This document shows, piece after piece, positions 1 to 5,051 of a stretch of DNA of 7,584 nt. The number at the start of each line of letters is the position of its first letter. Position 1 is the first letter of the stretch. The position numbers were made by a program, and so were the translations under genes. A model generated the notes under the pieces. It was not told the origin of the DNA and ran no database searches. It saw nothing but the letters and a program-made list of their open reading frames with translations. The stretch is taken from NCBI GenBank assembly GCA_036276235.1, contig DATBDZ010000084.1, forward strand, positions 1 to 7,584, written 5' to 3'. Source of the stretch: JANWHF01 sp036276235. Its GTDB lineage: Bacteria > Planctomycetota > Phycisphaerae > Tepidisphaerales > Tepidisphaeraceae.

Positions 1-1
1 A

Positions 2-799
2 TTTGAGAAACATTGGCCGGCGAGTTTGCATCTGATCGGCAAGGAGATTCTCTGGTTTCATGCCGTCTATTGGCCGGCGATGCTCTTCAGTCTGAATCTT
101 CCTCTGCCCAAACATCTGTTCGCGCATGGCTGGTGGACCGCCGAGGGGAAGAAGATGAGCAAGACGCTGGGCAATTTCATCGGTCTGGAAAAGCTGCGCG
201 AGCTGGCGGCGGCGTTTGGGTATGACGCCGTGCGATATCATCTGCTGCGCGCCGCGCCTTTTGGCCATGATCTGGATTGGACCGACGCCGACTTTCACAA
301 GTCGTTCAACGAGCTGGCGAATGTCACCGGCAACTGTCTGAATCGCACGCTCAACATGGCGGGCAAATATCGTGGCAAGGTCCCGCCGCTGGGCGAGCTG
401 GAAGACATCGACAACAACCTGATTGCGCAGACCAAACGGCTCGGCCAGCAGCTTGCTGATGCATACAGCAAATTCGAGCTGCAACAATGCGCGCTGTTGC
501 CCATTGAGCTAGCGCGCACGACCAACGGCTACATCGACGCGACAGCGCCTTTCAAGCTGGCAAAGGATCCATCAAAGGCCTCGCGACTGGACACGGTGCT
601 GCACGTCAGCGCACAGGCGATCTACGCCGCCTTCGTTGGTTTGCTGCCGATCCTGCCGGAGAAGGCAGCCGCGGGATTGAAGCAATTGGGCGTCGATATC
701 ACCGGGCGGCTGCTTCCCGAACTGCTGGCCACCGGGCTTCCCGTGGGCCATCCGCTGGCAGCGGGACAGCCGTTGTTTCCGAAAGTGGAGGGGAAGTAG
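2..799 (+). CDS. metG: Methionyl-tRNA synthetase, C-terminal part (5' end outside window)
   Basis: Class I aminoacyl-tRNA synthetase that charges tRNA-Met in the cytoplasm. The reading frame is open from base 2, so the N-terminal Rossmann half lies upstream; about 265 residues are visible. The opening residues FEKHWPASLHLIGKEILWFH and the following HAVYWPA and FAHGWW are typical of the MetG catalytic core. The KMSKS loop is present as KMSKT (codons at 152-166) followed by LGN. The rest is the helical anticodon-binding domain (NELANVTGNCLNRTLNM, then an ATAPFKLAKDP-like segment). The protein ends at PLFPKVEGK, the usual end of that domain, so the optional C-terminal EMAP/Trbp111-like tRNA-binding domain is absent. 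The TTG at 26 is an internal Leu codon, not a start. Identity is secure; only the 5' end is unknown. Confidence 0.95.
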   Translation, partial: FEKHWPASLHLIGKEILWFHAVYWPAMLFSLNLPLPKHLFAHGWWTAEGKKMSKTLGNFIGLEKLRELAAAFGYDAVRYHLLRAAPFGHDLDWTDADFHKSFNELANVTGNCLNRTLNMAGKYRGKVPPLGELEDIDNNLIAQTKRLGQQLADAYSKFELQQCALLPIELARTTNGYIDATAPFKLAKDPSKASRLDTVLHVSAQAIYAAFVGLLPILPEKAAAGLKQLGVDITGRLLPELLATGLPVGHPLAAGQPLFPKVEGK

Positions 800-927
800 G
801 GTTCAGGGTTCGGGGTTCAGGAAAGACGCGCCGCCATTTCCTAGAACGCGATATCTTTTCTGCTGGCCCCTGGCCCCTGGCCCCTGACCCCTGACTCATG
901 ACTCCTGAACCCTGAACCCTGAACCCT
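798..927. repeat. 25-bp inverted repeat flanking 80 bp, starting on the metG stop codon
   Basis: The left arm is 798-822 and the right arm 903-927. The reverse complement of the left arm matches the right arm at 24 of 25 positions; the one difference (G812 against T913) would be a G-U wobble in a plus-strand transcript, so the RNA stem could be unbroken. The arms are built from the GGTTCAG heptad on one strand and its complement CTGAACC on the other. The left arm overlaps the metG stop codon, so the structure would form the 3' end of metG mRNA. A TTTT lies at 941-944, but an 80-base loop is long for an intrinsic terminator. It may stabilise the 3' end or simply be a repeat insertion. Confidence 0.8.
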
Positions 928-939
928 GAACCCGAACCC
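863..939. repeat. Degenerate 7-bp tandem repeat, 11 units, G4-capable on the minus strand
   Basis: Read in heptads from 863, the tract is CTGGCCC three times, CTGACCC, CTGACTC, ATGACTC, CTGAACC four times, then CGAACCC. It drifts from a CTGGCCC form to a CTGAACC form through single-base intermediates, as expected of slipped-strand expansion and decay. On the minus strand it gives four GGGG runs with 3-base loops (867-891) and five GGG runs with 3- to 4-base loops (910-939), so two G-quadruplexes are possible side by side. No protein coding is supported; ORFs across it are low-complexity translations. Confidence 0.85.
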
Positions 940-940
940 A

Positions 941-968
941 TTTTCGCTTGACGCTTTTCGCTTGACGC
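941..968. repeat. Perfect 14-bp tandem duplication
   Basis: TTTTCGCTTGACGC occurs at 941-954 and again, without a gap, at 955-968. Each copy carries TTGACG, a good -35 hexamer; the second copy is the one correctly spaced from the -10 at 985-990. The duplication therefore doubles the -35 region of the promoter for the PEP-CTERM gene. Confidence 0.9.
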
Positions 969-990
969 TCTGTCAAACCAAGGCTATTCT
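962..990 (+). promoter_or_regulatory. Sigma70-type promoter for the PEP-CTERM gene
   Basis: TTGACG (962-967; 5 of 6 to consensus), a 17-base spacer, then TATTCT (985-990; 4 of 6). Transcription would begin near 997, giving a leader of about 75 bases before the ATG at 1071. The inverted repeat TTGAC-GCTCT-GTCAA (962-976) overlaps the -35 element and could be an operator half-site pair, although five-base arms are short enough to arise by chance. Confidence 0.55.
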
Positions 991-1058
991 CCCGCTCCGG
1001 CGTGGAAGGGCTTCCGCCGACATTTCTGTAAAAGGTCAGGGATCGATCAAGCAAGATT

Positions 1059-1063
1059 GAGGA
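1059..1063 (+). promoter_or_regulatory. Ribosome binding site deciding the PEP-CTERM start
   Basis: GAGGA ends seven bases before the ATG at 1071. The TTG at 1065, two codons earlier in the same frame, lies only one base after this motif and cannot be served by it, so 1071 is chosen as the start. Confidence 0.7.
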
Positions 1064-1070
1064 ATTGCCA

Positions 1071-1793
1071 ATGGGCTCAGGCGACATTGCCAAGCGGGCG
1101 CTGGTCATTCGCATGGGGGCGATCGCATTGATTGCATCTTCGATCATCGCTATGGCACCGGGGTCGGCCAGGGCGACGCAGATCTCGCTGCAGTTCTCCG
1201 GACAATTTAATCTGACGGCCACGCCCTCGACCCACACTTATTTCATCTGGTTCGATTACGATCCAAACCTCACTCCCATTGATGGCTTCGCCCAGCCGCT
1301 GGGCGATTTGGCGGTCGGCAATCACAATTTCTCATTTACCCATTCGATATCGAGCGGGGCGGATGCGGCGGCGTTTGCAATCTTTGGCGAAACTGGCAGC
1401 GGAACGGTCATCTTCTCTCTGCCGACATCCGTGGCCACCAGCGCGGTGAGCGGCAGCAAGACGTTCGCCCAGATTTTCCCCGATGCGCCAGCCGAACAAA
1501 CCATCCACGACCAGCTTGCGGCGGACACGTATTCGGGCCAGAGCCTGTTCAGCCTCAAAACGGAGCTGGCATTTTTCGCCACCGACCGGGCCAGCCTTGC
1601 GGGAGTCGGCTCTAATCTGATTCAAAGTGTACAGGACCTCCAGCTCACATCAATTGGCGGCACGGTGGTTTCGGCAAGCGCCGCCCAAAACGATGGAACC
1701 GCCGGCTACAGCATTACCGTAGCGCCGGAGCCCTCGGCTCTTGGACTTCTGGCGGGCGCAGTGACGCTCCTATTCCGCCGCTCGCGCCGCTGA
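1071..1793 (+). CDS. Secreted PEP-CTERM sorting-domain protein
   Basis: A 240-residue exported protein. Residues 1-35 form a signal peptide: basic start (KRALVIR), hydrophobic stretch MGAIALIASSIIAMAP, and an ARA cleavage site before T36. The last 23 residues are a PEP-CTERM signal: APEPS (218-222), a short hydrophobic helix and the basic end FRRSRR. Such signals are recognised by exosortase at the membrane, which removes the tail and passes the protein to the cell surface or extracellular matrix. The mature region has no cysteine, is rich in Ser, Thr, Gly and Ala, and is probably beta-rich (for example HTYFIWFDYDP, HNFSFTHSI, GTVIFSLP). I recognise no enzymatic motif; the role is unknown. 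It has its own promoter, and its 3' end overlaps the convergent nucleotidyltransferase gene by 24 bp. Confidence 0.88.
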   Translation: MGSGDIAKRALVIRMGAIALIASSIIAMAPGSARATQISLQFSGQFNLTATPSTHTYFIWFDYDPNLTPIDGFAQPLGDLAVGNHNFSFTHSISSGADAAAFAIFGETGSGTVIFSLPTSVATSAVSGSKTFAQIFPDAPAEQTIHDQLAADTYSGQSLFSLKTELAFFATDRASLAGVGSNLIQSVQDLQLTSIGGTVVSASAAQNDGTAGYSITVAPEPSALGLLAGAVTLLFRRSRR

Positions 1794-3122
1794 GCGGAGC
1801 GCCATCTCCAATGCCTGCTCGCGCGTGCTGATCTGATTCTCGAGCTGCGCATCATACGTCTCATCAAGCAATCTTTTGAAAATCGGCCCGGGCGAAAGCC
1901 CGGCGGCGGTGAGATCGTCTCCGGTTAGCAGCGGCGGGGGTGCAAACTCGGTTTGCTCAAGCTCCCGCAGTTGGCTTCTCAATTCGTCCGGCCTGCCAGG
2001 ATGCAGAACGGTTTGCGCCAGCGCATCCAGGAGTTGCCGCGATTGCGCTGCCGTCGGGCGCGCGAGAAATCGCTTGAGCGTCGCGACGCGCGGCGGACGA
2101 TCGCGCAGCAGCGGTGCGAGCCCCTCGATCGCACCGAGCAGTTGATCCGATTCCTCATTGCTGATCTTCAGCGATTGCCGCAGCGCATGAACCAGTTGCT
2201 GGGCGGCGGTTCGCTCCAGGAGCGGGCGCACATCCGCGCCGGCAAAAGAATGGCGAAGCTGATGATCCAACCCCGCCGCCGCCAGGGCCAGTCCCAAGGG
2301 GATACTTTGCGCTGGAGCCAGCGTATCAAAGACGGACGTTTTGCGATTTCCAAGCTCCGGCAATTTCGTCGGCGGGTAGAAGCGGAAGATAAGCGGCAGC
2401 AGCTTCAGCTCGTCGAGCATCCGATACGCCGCCGACCGCGTGGTCGGCGTGAGCATGGTCCGAAGCTCGTCGGCGATCCGCTCGGGGCTGATACGGATAA
2501 GCTGCGGCGAATGGCGCACGATCGCAGCGACCGTCGCCGACTCAATCACAAACCCAAACCGGGCGGCAAACCGAACCGCGCGCAGCATGCGCAGATGATC
2601 TTCTTCGAATCGCTTTTCCGGATCGCCGATCGCGCGAATCACCTTTGCGCGCAGATCTTGCTGCCCGCCGACGTAATCGATCACGCGGTCTTCGATCGGA
2701 TCGAGGAACAGGCCATTGATCGTGAAATCGCGCCGGCCTGCGTCTTCCTCGGCCGTCGTAAAGCGAACTTCGGATGGATGCCGGCCATCCAGATAAGGCC
2801 CTTCGGCGCGAAAGGTGGCGACTTCGACGACGCTTCTGCCGACGCGGACAAGGATGACGCCAAATGCCGCGCCGACGGCTTGAGTATTGGCGAAGAGCTC
2901 GCGCACCCGCCGCGGCGGGGCGTCTGTCGCGACATCGAAATCCTTGGGCGTCAATCCCAACAGCAAATCGCGGACGCACCCGCCGGCAAAATACGCGACG
3001 TGCCCGCCATCGCGCAGGCGGCGCAACACCTGCATCGCATCGTCGCGATCGCAGGGTGGTTTGACGGGGCCGGCGACCGTTTCTTTGGGAGCGCTTTCAG
3101 AAGATGAATCGTTCGGTGGCAT
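1770..3122 (-). CDS. CCA tRNA nucleotidyltransferase / poly(A) polymerase family protein
   Basis: Class II nucleotidyltransferase of 450 residues that adds CCA to tRNA 3' ends, or a poly(A) tail to RNA, in the cytoplasm. Visible motifs in order: FAGGCVRD (46-52) with LLLG, the metal-binding D61-x-D63 in KDFDVATDAPP, the RRDFTINGLFLDP block (130-142), and the EDxxR nucleotide-recognition motif (E174, D175, R178) in EEDHLRMLRAVRFAARFGF. SPERIADELRTML matches the neck region. The C-terminal third is helical and less conserved. The missing second tRNA-modifying gene in view and the ordinary EDxxR make CCA addition the likelier activity, but class II CCA and poly(A) enzymes are hard to separate by eye, so no symbol is given. 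The ATG at 3122 lacks a clear Shine-Dalgarno; Met30 (codon at 3033-3035) is an alternative start that would leave the catalytic core intact. It lies downstream of rsmD on the same strand. Confidence 0.9.
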   Translation of the reverse strand: MPPNDSSSESAPKETVAGPVKPPCDRDDAMQVLRRLRDGGHVAYFAGGCVRDLLLGLTPKDFDVATDAPPRRVRELFANTQAVGAAFGVILVRVGRSVVEVATFRAEGPYLDGRHPSEVRFTTAEEDAGRRDFTINGLFLDPIEDRVIDYVGGQQDLRAKVIRAIGDPEKRFEEDHLRMLRAVRFAARFGFVIESATVAAIVRHSPQLIRISPERIADELRTMLTPTTRSAAYRMLDELKLLPLIFRFYPPTKLPELGNRKTSVFDTLAPAQSIPLGLALAAAGLDHQLRHSFAGADVRPLLERTAAQQLVHALRQSLKISNEESDQLLGAIEGLAPLLRDRPPRVATLKRFLARPTAAQSRQLLDALAQTVLHPGRPDELRSQLRELEQTEFAPPPLLTGDDLTAAGLSPGPIFKRLLDETYDAQLENQISTREQALEMALRSAARAAE

Positions 3123-3165
3123 CGGTTGCTTGCGTTGCTTACTTGCGCGGATGGCCCTGCTTATC

Positions 3166-3270
3166 CCCTCCCCCGGTACTTCGGGGGAGGGTTAGGTAGG
3201 GGGTTCGCGCGACAGGCGCCTGTTTAACACAACCCCCACCCCAGCCCTCCCCCGGAGTACCGGAGGAGGG
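3166..3270. repeat. 105-bp palindromic intergenic repeat with two internal hairpins
   Basis: Two 38-bp arms, 3166-3203 and 3233-3270, are inverted copies of each other (32 of 38 identical) around a 29-bp centre. Each arm is itself a hairpin: a perfect 10-bp stem at 3166-3175/3182-3191 with a six-base loop, and an 11-bp stem at 3245-3255/3260-3270 with a four-base loop and one mismatch that becomes a G-U wobble in minus-strand RNA. The centre holds the perfect palindrome ACAGGCGCCTGT (3212-3223). The paired-arm layout resembles REP/BIME-type or non-autonomous palindromic elements. It fills nearly the whole gap between rsmD and the nucleotidyltransferase gene and would be carried in their shared transcript, where it could attenuate or stabilise the message. 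No T-run typical of an intrinsic terminator follows either hairpin. Confidence 0.85.
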
Positions 3271-3293
3271 AGAAAGACAGGCGTTCGCGCCGG

Positions 3294-3863
3294 CTACTTT
3301 GGACGTCTCAAAAACTCCAGCACCATTCCTCCATACTCGCGCCGATCGAAACGCTCGAGCGGCGGAAGCTCCAGGGCATCATTCACATCATGTCGAAAGA
3401 TCAGCACACCATCCGCACTTAGATGCTCCGCAAACCGTCCCGCGAGCCGCTGCAATTTCTGTGGCTCCTCGCGGACAAACCGATAGGGCGGATCGAGAAA
3501 AATCAGATCCGCCCGATCGGTGGCATCTGTCGATAGCGGCCGATCAAACCATCGAAACAAATCGCCGGCGATCACTTTGCAGCGGCGCTCATTATCGATC
3601 GTTTCGATGTTTTTTCGCAGCCGTTCTAGCGCCGAGCGATCGGCTTCGAAAAACGTAACCGCCGACGCGCCGCGGCTGAGGCATTCCAACCCCATGCTGC
3701 CGGTGCCGGCGAAGCAATCATAGACGCGCGAATCGGGGAACATCGGCGTGAGAATATCGAACAGCGATTGCTTCACGCGATCGGTGATCGGCCGCGTCGT
3801 CAGACCCTGGGGCGGCAACAATTTGCGGCCCCGAAATTCGCCGGCGATGATGCGCACAATCAC
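3294..3863 (-). CDS. rsmD: 16S rRNA (guanine(966)-N(2))-methyltransferase RsmD
   Basis: Uses S-adenosylmethionine to methylate N2 of G966 of 16S rRNA during 30S assembly. The 189-residue length is normal. Family hallmarks: MIVRIIAGEFRGRKL at the N-terminus, TRPITDRVKQSLFDIL (23-38), the SAM-binding loop DCFAGTGSMGLE (49-60), the acidic ribose-binding FFEAD (71-75), and the catalytic DPPY (124-127). The start is a GTG at 3861-3863; an in-frame TAG lies two codons upstream, so the only alternative is the GTG at Val3. Neither has a well-placed Shine-Dalgarno; a GGAGGG lies 16 bases before the first GTG. It is divergent from the HYExAFE gene across 47 bp and is followed on its strand by the palindromic repeat and the nucleotidyltransferase gene. 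Confidence 0.95.
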   Translation of the reverse strand: MIVRIIAGEFRGRKLLPPQGLTTRPITDRVKQSLFDILTPMFPDSRVYDCFAGTGSMGLECLSRGASAVTFFEADRSALERLRKNIETIDNERRCKVIAGDLFRWFDRPLSTDATDRADLIFLDPPYRFVREEPQKLQRLAGRFAEHLSADGVLIFRHDVNDALELPPLERFDRREYGGMVLEFLRRPK

Positions 3864-3891
3864 AATCTAGCGGAAGCGACCCTCCGCTCGC

Positions 3892-3897
3892 TACAAT
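3892..3897 (+). promoter_or_regulatory. Possible -10 element for the HYExAFE operon
   Basis: TACAAT matches the sigma70 -10 consensus at 5 of 6 positions and lies 13 bases before the ATG at 3911. The gap to rsmD is only 47 bp, so any promoter for the rightward operon must be here or inside rsmD. No -35 hexamer is recognisable at 16-18 bases spacing. If used, the leader would be about seven bases, nearly leaderless, which agrees with the lack of a Shine-Dalgarno before 3911. Confidence 0.35.
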
Positions 3898-3910
3898 CGG
3901 GTGACTAAGC

Positions 3911-4408
3911 ATGGCCGACCGAACCCTTCATTACGAGGCGGCATTCGAGGCGTTCCTCCGCGAGCGGGGGATTCCGTGCGTTGCCGTCGATGAGGCCAAG
4001 AAAGCGCTCTTCGCCAACGCGCGGCTCAAGTCGTTTGATTTTGTCGTCTACAGCAAGACCGGCCCGAATCTTCTGATCGATGTGAAAGGCCGCCAGGCGC
4101 GGCAGCGTTCCAGCCGCACCAGCTTTGAAACCTGGGCCACCGAGCAGGATGTCAACGATCTGATCCAATGGGAGCAGGTGTTTGGCGAAGGGTATAAAGC
4201 GGTTTTTGCTTTTGTTTATTGGATCGATCCGCCGCTTAATCCCGAGAAGGGGATGTATTCGCATAAGGGGCGCTGGTACTGGATGATGGGGATCGATCTG
4301 AGCGAATATCGCAGCCACATGCGGCGGCGAAGCGTCAAGTGGGAAACAGTCAGCCTGCCGGCGGAAGGTTTTCGTTCCCTTGCCCGCCCGATCGAGGAAT
4401 GGTTATGA
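3911..4408 (+). CDS. HYExAFE family protein with PD-(D/E)XK nuclease-like core
   Basis: A 165-residue soluble protein carrying the family's naming signature as HYEAAFE (7-13); I know this family as planctomycete-specific and of unknown function. What can be seen: an N-terminal helix with E9 and E13, a strand region GIPCVAVDEA (20-29), then SFDFVVYS (41-48) with D43, and LLIDVKGRQ (54-62) with D57-x-K59. A helix glutamate, an Asp on the second strand and a (D/E)xK on the third is the arrangement of PD-(D/E)XK nucleases such as Holliday-junction resolvases and RecB-type domains; that reading is my inference. The second half is rich in Trp and Tyr (TWATEQD, VYWIDPP, RWYWMMGID). It has no signal peptide or membrane segment. 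Its stop codon overlaps the next start (ATGA), and its last codons contain that gene's ribosome binding site. A DNA or RNA cleavage or repair role is possible but untested. Confidence 0.88.
   Translation: MADRTLHYEAAFEAFLRERGIPCVAVDEAKKALFANARLKSFDFVVYSKTGPNLLIDVKGRQARQRSSRTSFETWATEQDVNDLIQWEQVFGEGYKAVFAFVYWIDPPLNPEKGMYSHKGRWYWMMGIDLSEYRSHMRRRSVKWETVSLPAEGFRSLARPIEEWL
4394..4398 (+). promoter_or_regulatory. Ribosome binding site inside the HYExAFE gene
   Basis: GAGGA, within the HYExAFE codons for Glu-Glu, ends six bases before the ATG at 4405. It selects 4405 over the upstream in-frame codons (4339, 4399) as the start of the small membrane protein and couples its translation to the HYExAFE gene. 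Confidence 0.65.
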
Positions 4409-4689
4409 TGAACAATATGAAGTCACGCTCCAAATCTCGCCTGGCCGTTGCGTGTGTTGCGTTTGTGATGGCAGTCGGATCATGGGTCGGCCCCTCGAGC
4501 ATGGCGCGAGCCGCCGGCGACACAGAGCTCGACGTCAAGAACGACGCCCGCCTGGAGTGCTATCCCACGGACAAGAATGCCGTCATCAAGGACAGCAGCT
4601 CGTCGATGTCGTGGATGTACCTGGTGCTGCTCTCGGCGCTGGGACTGGGCGGGATGTTCATGAACGCCAAACGTACGAATCTTGATTAA
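4405..4689 (+). CDS. Small membrane protein with two hydrophobic segments, function unknown
   Basis: A 94-residue protein that I do not recognise. The basic N-terminus (MKSRSKSR) leads into a hydrophobic segment (about 13-29) ending at a signal-peptidase-like ARA (34-36). A hydrophilic acidic stretch (GDTELDVKNDARLECYPTDK) contains the single cysteine outside the membrane segments (C52), followed by a Ser-rich linker SSSSMS (64-69). A second helix, WMYLVLLSALGLGGMFM (70-86), is followed by the basic tail NAKRTNLD. If the first segment is cleaved, the result is a small C-tail-anchored protein with a roughly 30-residue exported domain. Three ATG codons are clustered (4405, 4408, 4417); the GAGGA spacing favours 4405. 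Its ATG overlaps the HYExAFE stop, and it heads a run of three small envelope proteins before bioB. Confidence 0.75.
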   Translation: MMNNMKSRSKSRLAVACVAFVMAVGSWVGPSSMARAAGDTELDVKNDARLECYPTDKNAVIKDSSSSMSWMYLVLLSALGLGGMFMNAKRTNLD

Positions 4690-4720
4690 ACAAGCCCCAA
4701 TTCCTCAAACCCCCTTTACG

Positions 4721-4726
4721 AGGAGG
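4721..4726 (+). promoter_or_regulatory. Consensus Shine-Dalgarno AGGAGG
   Basis: A full AGGAGG five bases before the ATG at 4732. It is one of the two strongest ribosome sites in the window and suggests high translation of the small exported protein. Confidence 0.75.
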
Positions 4727-4731
4727 CCGTC

Positions 4732-5016
4732 ATGAAATCCAAGGCCGTCTGGGCCCTGGTGGTCCTCAACGTGCTCCTGCTGGCAAGCCTTTGCCTGCAC
4801 GGGCTTACTCCGTCGGCTCGTGCACAGGGCCGCGGCGCTTCAGATTACCTGATGATTCCCGGCGAGGTGGTGGGCGGCAACGCCTCGATCATCTACATCG
4901 TCGATACGCGCAACGCGCAGCTCAGCGCCCGCGCGTATGACCAGCAGGCGCGAGCCCTGGTCGATATGGGCCAACCGATTGATCTTGGCCGCATCTTCGG
5001 CAACGGCGGGCGCTAA
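4732..5016 (+). CDS. Small exported protein, paralogue 1 (single blade-like core), unknown function
   Basis: A 94-residue protein with an N-terminal export signal: MKSKAVW, hydrophobic residues 6-22, then SARAQ with likely cleavage after A31. C21 is not in a good lipobox (the preceding residue is Leu), so a lipoprotein is unlikely. The exported part of about 63 residues has a Gly-rich turn (PGEVVGGN, 43-50) and the core IIYIVDTRNAQLSARAYD (53-70). That core aligns without gaps to the next gene's product: Y55, R60, Y69 and L76 match Y57, R62, Y71 and L78, with many conservative pairs between. The alternating strand-turn-strand pattern resembles one beta-propeller blade. It ends GNGGR. It lies 42 bp after the membrane protein gene and 35 bp before its paralogue, in the same apparent operon. 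No catalytic motif is visible. Confidence 0.75.
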   Translation: MKSKAVWALVVLNVLLLASLCLHGLTPSARAQGRGASDYLMIPGEVVGGNASIIYIVDTRNAQLSARAYDQQARALVDMGQPIDLGRIFGNGGR

Positions 5017-5041
5017 ACAAGCACGACTCCTCTTGGGAATC

Positions 5042-5050
5042 AGGTGATCC
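5042..5050 (+). promoter_or_regulatory. Extended Shine-Dalgarno AGGTGATCC
   Basis: Nine bases that are fully complementary to the conserved 3' end of 16S rRNA (GGATCACCT), placed directly before the ATG at 5052. The match extends past the usual AGGAGG core on its 3' side, which is uncommon and should bind strongly. Confidence 0.65.
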
Positions 5051-5051
5051 A

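Noticed and set aside
863..939. CRISPR array
   Set aside because: The unit is seven bases with no spacers; it is a simple tandem repeat.
699..941. Minus-strand ORF over the metG 3' end
   Set aside because: Its start is the translation of the heptad repeat (VQGSG-like), so it is a by-product of the repeat.
1065..1070. TTG start for the PEP-CTERM gene
   Set aside because: It lies one base from the GAGGA motif, too close for use; ATG 1071 has correct spacing.
1953..3107. Long plus-strand ORF of 384 codons
   Set aside because: It lies antisense to the nucleotidyltransferase gene, is dominated by Arg, Gln and Ala as expected of a shadow frame in GC-rich DNA, and shows no domain; the minus-strand gene has all family motifs.
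3166..3191. Classical intrinsic terminator
   Set aside because: The stem is strong, but no T-run follows on either strand, and the larger palindromic arrangement explains it better.
4339..4404. Earlier in-frame starts of the small membrane protein
   Set aside because: They would overlap the HYExAFE gene by up to 70 bases and put soluble residues before the signal; GAGGA points to 4405.
4750..4800. Lipoprotein signal in the first small exported protein (LASLC)
   Set aside because: The residue before Cys21 is Leu instead of Gly, Ala or Ser, and a good ARA cleavage site follows at residues 29-31.
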